A stretch of DNA of 6,785 bases from Bacillota bacterium (GCA_017534025.1 JAFWDF010000028.1:1-6785); one strand, 5' to 3'. Shown: positions 1-6,370, numbered from the stretch's first letter. Notes: a model not told the origin generated them from the sequence alone. Translations and numbers: made by a program.

Positions 1-471
1 AAGGCCGATGGTCAGATTGTCCAGCCTTCCGTTGTATTTGCGCATCGTCATCAGGTCCGTCAGGGTCTGGGTCGGATGCTGATGGCCGCCGTCACCCGCG
101 TTAATGACCGGGATGCCGGAATTCATGGCCGCTACCCGCGGCGCACCTTCCTTCGGATGCCGCATGACAATAATGTCGGAGTAGCAGTTCACGGTCTGAA
201 TGGTATCCGCTATGCTTTCCCCTTTGGAAACAGAAGAGGAAGCCGGTTCCGAAAAACCCATCACCTGGCCGCCCAGCCGGAGCATGGCGGCGGTGAAACT
301 CAGCCTCGTCCGCGTGCTGGGTTCATAAAACAGCGCGGACATCAGCTGCCCGTCTGCACAGTGCGCGTATTTTTTCGGATCCGCTATGATATCATCCGCC
401 ATGGCAAAGATCTCATCCATCTCTTCGATGGTCAGATCCATAGGTTCGAGAAGATGTTTTCCTTTGATCAA
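1..471 (-). CDS. pyrB: Aspartate carbamoyltransferase catalytic chain, N-terminal part (cut by the window's left edge)
   Basis: Cytoplasmic enzyme that condenses carbamoyl phosphate with L-aspartate to give N-carbamoyl-L-aspartate, the committed step of de novo pyrimidine synthesis. The 157 visible residues are about half of the usual ~305 and contain the carbamoyl-phosphate-binding domain. Visible motifs are [12 protein letters not shown] (STRTR at residues 52-56), [13 protein letters not shown] (about 78-90, the mobile lysine loop) and [14 protein letters not shown] (about 124-137). These are diagnostic for aspartate rather than ornithine carbamoyltransferase. I chose the TTG at 469-471 because AGGAGG lies 7 nt upstream and the residues from it ([14 protein letters not shown]) match the family N-terminus. 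The first ATG lies ten codons in and has no comparable site. The start overlaps the stop of the upstream mscS gene in TTGA, so translation is probably coupled. No PyrR-type attenuator was recognised upstream. The C-terminal aspartate-binding domain lies outside the window. Confidence 0.95.
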   Translation of the reverse strand, partial: MIKGKHLLEPMDLTIEEMDEIFAMADDIIADPKKYAHCADGQLMSALFYEPSTRTRLSFTAAMLRLGGQVMGFSEPASSSVSKGESIADTIQTVNCYSDIIVMRHPKEGAPRVAAMNSGIPVINAGDGGHQHPTQTLTDLMTMRKYNGRLDNLTIGL

Positions 472-1331
472 ATCAACCCCTCCTTTTCGGTTTCCGGATG
501 GTCCGCTTCAAAATCTCCGATATCGTTATGTATCGTAATCTGCGGGAACGGAATCTCGATCCCGGCTTCGTCAAATGCATTTTTAATGGATTCCAGCAGC
601 TCGTATCTCGCCGCGAAGAAATGCTCTGTCTCGCACCAGACCTGCACATCCAGAATCACCGCGCTGTCCCCGTGCTCCGCCACGCCTACAAAAGGCGCCG
701 GGTAAACCAGGAAGGATGACGACTGCGCGATGGTGTCCAGGATGCACTGCCTGGCCCGTTCAATATCCGTCGCATAGGCAATGGAAGCTTTGACGTCGAT
801 CCGGCGCCGTTCCGACATGGAATAATTGACGATGGTATTGTTGGCCAGCAGCCCGTTAGGCAGTGTGATCGTCTGGTAATTCAGCGTAAGCAGAGTCGTG
901 TACAGCAGGTCAATATGCTGCACCCGGCCCTCCACGCCGTTGCTGCTGATGAGATCGCCCTGCCGGAACGGCTTGTGAAGCATGATCAGAATCCCGCCGG
1001 CAAAATTGCCCAGACTGTCCTTCAGCGCCAGCGCGATGGCTGCTCCGCCCGCCGCGATTACCGTGACAAAGGATCCTGTAGGCACGCCCAGATGCGTGAG
1101 CACCGTGATCAGCAGGAGAATCACACCGATTACTTTTACTGTATTAATGATAAATGTGTGGAGCACCTGATCCAGGGTGGAGTTATCCAGCGCTCTCTTT
1201 ATGATTTTCAGCAGAATATGCAGCAGAAGCATGCCGCACGCGAGAATCAGCAGCGCGGACAGGATTTTGCCCAGGATGCTGTCTTCCATCATTTTGCCGA
1301 TTGTTTCCAAATTAATTGTGTCTGCATTCAT
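468..1331 (-). CDS. mscS: Small-conductance mechanosensitive channel, MscS family
   Basis: Membrane channel that opens under high membrane tension and releases small solutes during hypo-osmotic shock; the family works as a homoheptamer. The 287 residues are almost exactly the length of E. coli MscS. There are three predicted transmembrane segments, at about 20-42, 61-83 and 87-120. The third is the pore helix, with the Gly/Ala-rich pattern [19 protein letters not shown] followed by the hallmark [10 protein letters not shown] (119-128). After it come the beta domain (about 122-175, with [16 protein letters not shown]) and the alpha/beta cytoplasmic cage domain, ending in [10 protein letters not shown] (259-268). 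The start is ATG at 1331-1329; its ribosome binding site is weak (GGAAAGAGA, rather far upstream). A tail rich in Asp and Glu (270-284) precedes the stop. The TGA overlaps the TTG of pyrB by 4 nt (TTGA), so the two genes are probably co-transcribed from the promoter at 1431-1458. Confidence 0.95.
   Translation of the reverse strand: MNADTINLETIGKMMEDSILGKILSALLILACGMLLLHILLKIIKRALDNSTLDQVLHTFIINTVKVIGVILLLITVLTHLGVPTGSFVTVIAAGGAAIALALKDSLGNFAGGILIMLHKPFRQGDLISSNGVEGRVQHIDLLYTTLLTLNYQTITLPNGLLANNTIVNYSMSERRRIDVKASIAYATDIERARQCILDTIAQSSSFLVYPAPFVGVAEHGDSAVILDVQVWCETEHFFAARYELLESIKNAFDEAGIEIPFPQITIHNDIGDFEADHPETEKEGLI
477..487 (-). promoter_or_regulatory. Strong ribosome binding site fixing the TTG start of pyrB
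   Basis: On the minus strand AAAAGGAGGGG contains a full AGGAGG (479-484) 7 nt before the TTG at 471-469. It lies inside the last codons of mscS (encoding Lys-Glu-Gly), so ribosomes finishing mscS sit directly on it. This site is what decides the non-ATG start. Confidence 0.8.
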
Positions 1332-1430
1332 TTTGAATCATTCTCTTTCCGGCGATGCGTGTCCCATACATTCCCCGTTTTTGGGAACTGCGCACGGCAG
1401 GCCAGTCCTCGCCATAGGTATTCTTATTCA

Positions 1431-1458
1431 AGTATACTACAAAATCGAAGTCTGTTAA
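1431..1458 (-). promoter_or_regulatory. Probable sigma-A promoter for mscS-pyrB
   Basis: Reading the minus strand, TTAACA (1458-1453) is followed after 16 nt by TATACT (1436-1431). These differ by one base each from TTGACA and TATAAT. Transcription would begin near 1424, giving a leader of about 90 nt before the mscS ATG. That leader holds a small hairpin (TTCCC/GGGAA arms, 1371-1387) but no recognised riboswitch or attenuator. The promoter lies downstream of the stop of the surface-protein gene, so mscS-pyrB can be expressed independently of it. Confidence 0.6.
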
Positions 1459-1503
1459 ATGCATCTCAGGCGAAAATGTGAGATCCCGTTCCGGAAACAG
1501 CCA

Positions 1504-1545
1504 TGCCCGGATCCCCTGCCGCCGTGGCGCAGAGCAATCCGGGCA
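1504..1545. other. Strong composite hairpin in the intergenic region; possible terminator without a U-tract
   Basis: A perfect 9-bp inverted repeat, TGCCCGGAT (1504-1512) with ATCCGGGCA (1537-1545), encloses a second stem, CTGccGCC (1516-1523) with GGCGCAG (1526-1532), which is 7 bp with one bulged C at 1519. It lies about 45 nt past the stop of the surface-protein gene and about 45 nt upstream of the mscS promoter, where a terminator is expected. Neither strand has a run of T after the stem, so it is not a canonical Rho-independent terminator. It could act as a Rho-assisted terminator, an mRNA 3'-end stabiliser, or a dispersed palindromic repeat. Confidence 0.55.
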
Positions 1546-1588
1546 CATATATGGCTTAATTATTCAGAAAATGGATCCTGTCCTGTGT

Positions 1589-4500
1589 CTACTGCTTCGC
1601 CAGGTGACGGTGAAGGAACGTCACAACCTGGCCTCTGGTGCATCCTTTCCCCGGGCCGAAGTGCGTCGGGTCAATCCCGTTGGTAATCCCATTCTCCACC
1701 GCCCACAGCACCGCATTGTAATACCAGCTGCCCGGGCTGCCCAGATCTTCAAACGGATTTGAGCCGCTGCTGACCGGCTCTTCGCCCGCCGCGCGCCACA
1801 GGAACGTGACGAACTGCGCGCGGGTCACCGTCTGTTCCGGCGCGAAGTGATCCGCATCCACACCGGCTGTGATCCCGTTCTGTGCCGCCCACAGCACCGC
1901 TTTATAGTACCAGCTTTTCGGATCTTTTACATCGGTAAAGGAACTGCTTCCCTTCTTCGGTTCCGGACTTCCCATGGCTCTCCACAGGAAGGTGACCACC
2001 TGGGCACGGGTGCAGACCTGCTCCGGACTGAAGGTTGTCTCGCCGGTGCCGTTGGTAATGCCCTGCTGCACGGCCCATTTGACTGGCTCATAATAATAAT
2101 CCTTGGAAGAAACATCCCAGAACGGATTGTAATCGGAATCGTCCGCCTGCATGGCTTCCCCGTAGGATTTGAAAGTAACCAGATACTGTATAGTCGCTTC
2201 ACTGCCGTCTTTTCTCAAATGAAGGCCCGAAACGGTCACCAGATAATCGCCTTCGAATTCGACCCGTGTATTCGGCTGGAATACGATGGTATTCATATAC
2301 CCGTAACCCCGGTTGGATACATTAAACCAACCGGTCGTTTCCTGTGTGGAATCTGAGGAGAGCTCCCATTCCGTCCCTGACAGGAAACTCCGGATCTTTA
2401 CGCTCACTTCATCATATAACGGAGGCTCATATTTACTGCCATTCAGGCTGACCGACCAGATCACATCCGGTGTGAAGGTTTCACTCAGATTGTTCCCGGA
2501 GGCCGGCCAGGACACGAAATCGTAATCATCGGCATTTATCTCGTCCTCTCCGTCACCGAACACCCGCACGGTTGTGTACAGATTGTCGCCATTGTGCGCC
2601 AGACCGACGCCCATAGTCGCGATATACGGTGACAGCAGCCAGCGGCGGTGGCCCAGATCGTGCGCATTGCTCGAATCCGAATCCTCGATCTGCCCGATGA
2701 TGGCCCAGATCGGACTCGGCGGGTTGGAATAGGACAGATTGCTGTGGGTAGTCGCATAATACGCGCGGGCGTAATCCGCATCGCTCATTCCGGACGGCTT
2801 ATCCGGATAATGGGTCATTACCCCGTTCATGGCCATGGCGAGGGATCCCCAGGCAGCGCTTTCATTCCGCTCGTCTGTCAGTGCAACCGGGCTGACTCCG
2901 GCAACGGCGCGATAATAATTAATCGCATTCTGGTAATAGTTTACAGCGTCTTTTGTAAGTACGCCGGGGCGGTATCCTTTCGAAGATACCACCGGTTCTG
3001 TCTGATACAGATTGTCCGGCATTTTTACCAGAAGATCATACTTCCCGCAGATCTCCGCCCAGGTGAGCTTCCGGACGGATTTTCTTCCGGAGCGGGCCAA
3101 TCCGTCAGCAGGGATCTCGTCACCGCCCGGGATGGAAAACCCTGTGGCATTGAAATATGGAGCGTATCCGTTCGCCATGGCATTTCTGGTGGTTTCATCC
3201 AGGCCGAAGAAATCCATCTCATTCCCGGCATAGTAAACTTCCAGATCCTCCGCCGCACCGTAAAAGGCACCGCCTCCGATGGAGGTTGTACGGATTGGTA
3301 TATATATCTTTTTCAGCCCTGAACAATTCGAAAAAGCGTTCCATCCGATTTTCTCCAGGGTTGCCGGGAACAGGATTTCCGTCAGGCCGGTACAGCCGGA
3401 GAAGGCTTTCTCGCCGATTGTTTTCAGGTTCTTTGGAAAAGCAATCTCGGTTAATCCGGTACAATTTTCGAACAATTCATCCGGAATCTCCGTCATTTTA
3501 TCCTGGAACACGGCTTTTTTCAGCGCGCTGCAGCCATCGAAAACTTGCGGGCCTTTCTTCAGCCCGGCCGGAATTTCCACCGCTGTCAGAGCCGTGCATC
3601 CGGCAAAGGCTTTTTCGCCCAGTGTGCTGAGGTTCTTCGACAGAACCAGCGTTTTCAGCGCGGTACAGCCCGAAAAGGCCTCGCTGCCGACCTCCGCAGC
3701 AGAATCCGGCATCTTCAATTCGGTCAGAGCGGTACAGTCCGCAAAGGCTCTGGAGCCGATGCCGGTTACACTGTTCGGGATCGCAACGGTTTTCATTACC
3801 ATATTTCCTTCAAAGGCGCTGTCCGCGATCCGGACCGTACCGTCCGGCACAGAGACAGATTTCGCGCTTCCGTTGTATGCCGCGAGAACCGATCCCAGAA
3901 CCGCAAAATCACCCTGAGCCTTCTGCCACGGTGTATCCCCGAAGGCGTTGGCACCGATATTCGTCACACCGGCTCCGCCGGTGACCGTGGTCAGGGATGT
4001 ACATCCCCGGAACGCATTCCTTTCGATCTCCGCAACACTGGCCGGCAGCACGACGGAACGCAGCTCCAGGCAGTCATGGAAGGTACTCCACTCGATTTTT
4101 GTCATACCCTGCGGAATGACCACTTGCGTAATCGGGTCCTCACAGAACACACAGGAGCCCAGACTTCTCAGCGAGGACGGAAGATCTGCCTTTCGCAATA
4201 CCTCGCAGTACTGAAAAGCGCCGTCTCCGATCTCCGTTACGCCTTCCAGAATGGTCACCTCTTCCAGAGCGATATTCATGAGAAAGGCATACTCTCCGAT
4301 ACTTTTCAACGTTGACGGCAGCGTCACTTTTTCTATATAGTGACAATGCTCAAACGCATCCGTGCCGATGCTGGTAACACCTTCCTCAATTATTACTTCT
4401 TTTATCTGGTCCTTTACTTCATACCAGGGTTCCTGGTCTCCCCAGGCGTGGGCATCGAAATCCTCCATCGCTCCGTCTCCGCTGATGGTCAGCACACCGG

Positions 4501-4651
4501 CGCTGTTCAGCGTCCAGGACAGATTGTCACCGCAGTCTCCGCTGAAATGAATGGTCACCGCAAATGTCTCCGGCACAAGGCAGACCATGGTCAGCATCAC
4601 GGCCAGCCAGACGGATGCGATTCTTTTCATCCTGTTCTTCCGCTTTTTCAT
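1589..4651 (-). CDS. Secreted BspA-like LRR / CAP-domain / SLH surface protein
   Basis: Predicted cell-surface protein of 1020 residues, likely anchored non-covalently to secondary cell-wall polymer by SLH domains; its ligand is unknown. Order of parts: signal peptide at 1-31 (basic KKRKNRMKR, then a hydrophobic stretch, cut near ETFA); a BspA-type N-terminal region (SGDCGDNLSWTL, GVLTISGDGAM); about 16 LRR_5 repeats of ~23 residues at 83-468 (pattern L..I..P..L..IG..AF.GCT); a CAP/SCP domain at about 563-690 with THYPDKP (His614) and GHRRWLLSP (His668); a beta-rich domain at about 690-830; and three SLH domains at about 844-894, 905-955 and 967-1017. I chose the ATG at 4651-4649 because GGGGAG lies just upstream and it starts a clean signal peptide. 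An in-frame ATG 12 codons earlier (4687) falls at the predicted transcription start. Family members are often called adhesins or host-interaction proteins. The exact role here, and any activity of the CAP domain, is not shown by the sequence. Confidence 0.93.
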   Translation of the reverse strand: MKKRKNRMKRIASVWLAVMLTMVCLVPETFAVTIHFSGDCGDNLSWTLNSAGVLTISGDGAMEDFDAHAWGDQEPWYEVKDQIKEVIIEEGVTSIGTDAFEHCHYIEKVTLPSTLKSIGEYAFLMNIALEEVTILEGVTEIGDGAFQYCEVLRKADLPSSLRSLGSCVFCEDPITQVVIPQGMTKIEWSTFHDCLELRSVVLPASVAEIERNAFRGCTSLTTVTGGAGVTNIGANAFGDTPWQKAQGDFAVLGSVLAAYNGSAKSVSVPDGTVRIADSAFEGNMVMKTVAIPNSVTGIGSRAFADCTALTELKMPDSAAEVGSEAFSGCTALKTLVLSKNLSTLGEKAFAGCTALTAVEIPAGLKKGPQVFDGCSALKKAVFQDKMTEIPDELFENCTGLTEIAFPKNLKTIGEKAFSGCTGLTEILFPATLEKIGWNAFSNCSGLKKIYIPIRTTSIGGGAFYGAAEDLEVYYAGNEMDFFGLDETTRNAMANGYAPYFNATGFSIPGGDEIPADGLARSGRKSVRKLTWAEICGKYDLLVKMPDNLYQTEPVVSSKGYRPGVLTKDAVNYYQNAINYYRAVAGVSPVALTDERNESAAWGSLAMAMNGVMTHYPDKPSGMSDADYARAYYATTHSNLSYSNPPSPIWAIIGQIEDSDSSNAHDLGHRRWLLSPYIATMGVGLAHNGDNLYTTVRVFGDGEDEINADDYDFVSWPASGNNLSETFTPDVIWSVSLNGSKYEPPLYDEVSVKIRSFLSGTEWELSSDSTQETTGWFNVSNRGYGYMNTIVFQPNTRVEFEGDYLVTVSGLHLRKDGSEATIQYLVTFKSYGEAMQADDSDYNPFWDVSSKDYYYEPVKWAVQQGITNGTGETTFSPEQVCTRAQVVTFLWRAMGSPEPKKGSSSFTDVKDPKSWYYKAVLWAAQNGITAGVDADHFAPEQTVTRAQFVTFLWRAAGEEPVSSGSNPFEDLGSPGSWYYNAVLWAVENGITNGIDPTHFGPGKGCTRGQVVTFLHRHLAKQ
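1601..2122 (-). repeat. Three S-layer homology (SLH) domain repeats within the surface protein
   Basis: Three ~50-residue repeats share the layout F.D(V/L)....(W/Y)YY.AV.WA...GIT.G......F.P...(C/V)TR(A/G)Q.VTFL.R. Three SLH copies are the usual number needed for a binding unit on pyruvylated secondary cell-wall polymer. The conserved acidic position of the classical TRAE motif is Gln in all three copies (CTRAQ, VTRAQ, CTRGQ), a variant I associate with gut Clostridia. Confidence 0.9.
3248..4405 (-). repeat. LRR_5 (BspA/TpLRR-type) leucine-rich repeat array within the surface protein
   Basis: About sixteen ~23-residue repeats encode motifs such as LTEIAFPKNLKTIGEKAFSG. The array is broken once near its middle by a short segment containing DTPWQ and VLAAYNG, after which repeats resume with VPDGTVRIADSAF. 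That kind of break is common in BspA-like proteins. The repeats nearest the CAP domain are the most alike (GEKAFAGCTA and GEKAFSGCTG), suggesting more recent duplication there. Confidence 0.88.
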
Positions 4652-4655
4652 ACTT

Positions 4656-4661
4656 CTCCCC
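4656..4661 (-). promoter_or_regulatory. Ribosome binding site of the surface protein; decides the ATG at 4651
   Basis: On the minus strand AAAGGGGAGAAGT directly precedes the ATG at 4651. The core GGGGAG (4661-4656) supports this start over the in-frame ATG at 4687, which has no purine-rich site and sits at the predicted transcription start. Confidence 0.7.
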
Positions 4662-4694
4662 TTTGGTTCCGCTTCCATTCGCTTCATAATAATT

Positions 4695-4703
4695 ATTATA
4701 TCA
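4695..4703 (-). promoter_or_regulatory. Extended -10 promoter (proximal) for the surface protein
   Basis: The minus strand reads TGATATAAT, a perfect TGn extension plus consensus TATAAT. No good -35 is seen at 16-18 nt, as is usual for extended -10 promoters. The start would be near 4688, giving a leader of about 36 nt. It overlaps a perfect 14-bp AT-only palindrome, ATAATAATTATTAT (4686-4699). Confidence 0.55.
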
Positions 4704-4715
4704 ATTGCTATAGAT

Positions 4716-4724
4716 AGTATATCA
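4716..4724 (-). promoter_or_regulatory. Second extended -10 element (distal) for the surface protein
   Basis: The minus strand reads TGATATACT, again TGn plus a one-mismatch -10, 21 nt upstream of the proximal element. It could be a tandem promoter. Because the area is AT-rich, either match could be chance. Confidence 0.35.
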
Positions 4725-4776
4725 CAAAAACGCCTCCGGAAAGAATCACTTCCCCATGCCGAAACGCGATATAACG

Positions 4777-4785
4777 TGTTATACT
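4777..4785 (+). promoter_or_regulatory. Extended -10 promoter for the acyltransferase gene
   Basis: The plus strand reads TGTTATACT (TG at 4777, TATACT at 4780-4785). No clear -35 is present. The start would be near 4792, about 38 nt before the ATG. The -10 is embedded in the inverted repeat TATAAC-GT-GTTATA at 4770-4783, which could be a regulator's operator. Confidence 0.55.
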
Positions 4786-4815
4786 TAAGGCAGATTATTT
4801 GGATGGAGCATTACA

Positions 4816-4821
4816 GGGAGG
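4816..4821 (+). promoter_or_regulatory. Ribosome binding site fixing the acyltransferase start
   Basis: GGGAGG sits 8 nt upstream of the ATG at 4830. It rules out the long in-frame extension back to 4551, which would run through the divergent promoter region and antisense to the neighbouring gene. Confidence 0.75.
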
Positions 4822-4829
4822 TACACGCA

Positions 4830-5627
4830 ATGAGAACGATTTACTGGCTGATCCGCACCATTTTCTATCTGCTCGGAGCGAAAGGCGACGGAAGACATGC
4901 CCGGAGGCTGCGGGATTCCGGCGACCTCACCACGTTCCGGCATCTCCGGGACAGCCGGGTGCGCCACTGGGCGCTGGCCATGCTGCGGTATGCCGGCGTG
5001 ACGGTGGAAGTGAAGGGAGAAGAAAACATACCGGCCGACACCGCCCTGTACCTGCCGAATCACCAGAGCGACTGGGATATTCCGATCATGATTGCCTACG
5101 GCCCGTCCGCCGGCCTGCTGGCCAAGGACTCCATCGGAAAAATCCCGCTGATCCAGACCTGGATGAATTTTATGGAATGTGTATTTATCGACCGCAGCGA
5201 TGCCAGAAAATCCCTGCGCTCGCTCAGAGAAGTCGATGAAAAGCTGAAGAACGGCCGCAGCATGGTCGTCTTCCCGGAAGGCACCCGCAGCAAAGGCGAA
5301 GAAATCGGCCCGTTCCACAACGGTTCCTTCCGCGGCGCCATCCGGAACGGCATCCCGATCGTGCCGGTCTCCATCGACGGCTCGTATAAAATCATGGAAG
5401 CCAACAACGGAAAATGGATCCGTCCCGGCCATGTGATTCTGACCTTCCTGCCGGCCATCGACACGGCTTCACTGGATAAGGAGCAGCAGAAAAAGCTGGG
5501 CGATACCATTATCGAACAGATCTATGCCGCCCGGGAAGAAAGCAGGAAAGCCGCCGGTACGGCGGAAAGCCAAACCGATGCGGCTTCCGCGGAAAGCCAG
5601 CCGGAAACCGCCCCGGCAGAACAGTAA
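4830..5627 (+). CDS. plsC: 1-acyl-sn-glycerol-3-phosphate acyltransferase (PlsC/LPLAT family)
   Basis: Membrane-associated enzyme expected to acylate lysophosphatidic acid at the sn-2 position to give phosphatidic acid, the precursor of membrane phospholipids. The 265 residues show all four LPLAT motifs: NHQSDWD (77-83, catalytic His78 and Asp83); CVFIDR (117-122); VFPEGTRSKG (147-156), which binds the glycerol phosphate; and IPIVPVSIDGS (175-185). The hydrophobic N-terminus (YWLIRTIFYLLG, 5-16) may anchor it to the membrane. The final ~25 residues form a low-complexity Ala/Glu/Ser/Gln tail with repeated AESQ and are not part of the family core. It is the only plus-strand gene here, transcribed divergently from the surface protein and ended by a strong terminator, so it is probably monocistronic. 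Another acyl acceptor within the LPLAT superfamily is possible, but PlsC is the best fit. Confidence 0.92.
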   Translation: MRTIYWLIRTIFYLLGAKGDGRHARRLRDSGDLTTFRHLRDSRVRHWALAMLRYAGVTVEVKGEENIPADTALYLPNHQSDWDIPIMIAYGPSAGLLAKDSIGKIPLIQTWMNFMECVFIDRSDARKSLRSLREVDEKLKNGRSMVVFPEGTRSKGEEIGPFHNGSFRGAIRNGIPIVPVSIDGSYKIMEANNGKWIRPGHVILTFLPAIDTASLDKEQQKKLGDTIIEQIYAAREESRKAAGTAESQTDAASAESQPETAPAEQ

Positions 5628-5632
5628 ATAAT

Positions 5633-5690
5633 AAGCGTTCCGGAATCTTCTTCCGATCCTGTCGGACAGAATTCCCCGGAACGCTTTTTT
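5633..5690 (+). terminator. Rho-independent terminator after plsC, probably bidirectional
   Basis: A perfect 11-bp stem, AAGCGTTCCGG (5633-5643) with CCGGAACGCTT (5676-5686), leads into a run of T (5685-5690), followed by further T-rich sequence to about 5717. The 32-nt loop holds a second small stem, TCCGA (5652-5656) with TCGGA (5662-5666). On the minus strand the same hairpin is preceded by A-rich sequence and followed by TTATTATTTA, so it can also end transcription of the converging hydrolase gene. It fills the 113-nt gap between the two stop codons. Confidence 0.9.
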
Positions 5691-5740
5691 CGTTCTTCTA
5701 TTTTTTTATTCTTTTTTCGGTGTGCCACCGGACTGCGGCA

Positions 5741-6364
5741 TCAGGCATACAGTGGTTTCTCATCGCCTACTGTGGTCGGTTCGGAATGCCCGCTGTAGAG
5801 CACCGTCTCCTCCGGCAGGGCCAGGATCTTCCGCTTCACCGTCCGCAGCAGCAGTTCATAATTGCCGCCCGGGTACAGATAATCGCCCAGGCAGCCTTTA
5901 TAAATGCTGTCGCCGACAAACGCCACCTGTTCGCGTTCCGCGTAAAAGACCACTGAATCCACCGTGTGCCCCGGCGTAAAGATGGTCTTCAGCCGGAAGG
6001 ACGGATCCGCCTCCAACTGGAACACACCCCCGTCCGACAAAGGCAGTACCTCGCCGATATCCGGCGGTTCACCGTATACATCCGACAGATTCACCTCTTC
6101 ATCCATGATGAAAGACAGCGTCTCCGGATGCGCGTAAACCGGCAGATTCAGCTCGGCGCGGATCACACTGACCGCTCCGATATGATCAATATGCCCATGT
6201 GTCAGAAGAATCTTTTCGATCACCCAGCCTTCCTGCCGAATGATCTCCAGCAGCTTTTCCGGCTCGGCGCCGGGATCGATAAGAAACCCGTGTTTTGTGG
6301 CTTCATCGATAAAAAAATAGCAGTACGAATCAAAATAATCCTGCACCAATACACTTTTTACCAT
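5741..6364 (-). CDS. Metallo-beta-lactamase-fold hydrolase, glyoxalase II (YcbL)-like
   Basis: Cytoplasmic binuclear-metal hydrolase of 207 residues, in the compact glyoxalase-II-like branch that lacks the C-terminal substrate domain of classical hydroxyacylglutathione hydrolase. Metal ligands are visible: THGHIDH (His56, His58, Asp60, His61), PGHTVDS (His133), GDSIYKG (Asp152) and YSGHSEPTT (His193). The usual Gly-Arg after the bridging Asp motif (GD.LF....GR.D) is replaced by LGDYLYPGGN, so substrate preference may differ. The likely substrate class is a thioester such as S-lactoylthiol, but this is inferred from the family. The ATG at 6364 has AAAGGGGTGA 6 nt upstream. It follows the M14-type gene by 26 nt on the same strand and probably shares its operon. 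No signal peptide is present. Confidence 0.9.
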   Translation of the reverse strand: MVKSVLVQDYFDSYCYFFIDEATKHGFLIDPGAEPEKLLEIIRQEGWVIEKILLTHGHIDHIGAVSVIRAELNLPVYAHPETLSFIMDEEVNLSDVYGEPPDIGEVLPLSDGGVFQLEADPSFRLKTIFTPGHTVDSVVFYAEREQVAFVGDSIYKGCLGDYLYPGGNYELLLRTVKRKILALPEETVLYSGHSEPTTVGDEKPLYA

Positions 6365-6370
6365 TTGTTC

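Noticed and set aside
76..719. Plus-strand open frames over pyrB and the end of mscS
   Set aside because: Both minus-strand genes here are unambiguous by motif, and the plus-strand products look random and Arg/His-rich.
1332..1424. Possible PyrR-binding attenuator or riboswitch in the mscS-pyrB leader
   Set aside because: Only a 5-bp hairpin (TTCCC/GGGAA) is present. I found no PyrR-loop-like sequence, no terminator/antiterminator pair and no known aptamer core.
1312..1548. A 78-codon minus-strand open frame between the surface gene and mscS
   Set aside because: It starts inside the composite hairpin, lacks a ribosome binding site, runs through the mscS promoter and into the mscS start in another frame, and resembles no known protein.
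3279..4315. Long overlapping plus-strand open frames (212 and 256 codons) antisense to the LRR region
   Set aside because: They mirror the repeated codons of the LRR array on the other strand, have no ribosome binding site, and match no family. The minus-strand reading has clear domains.
4551..4829. In-frame N-terminal extension of the acyltransferase
   Set aside because: The extra 93 codons would be antisense to the surface protein's signal peptide and cross the promoter region; the ATG at 4830 has GGGAGG 8 nt upstream and begins like the family.
4785..5432. A 215-codon minus-strand open frame across the acyltransferase gene
   Set aside because: It is antisense to a gene with all four LPLAT motifs and shows no recognisable domain; it is a shadow of GC-biased codon use.
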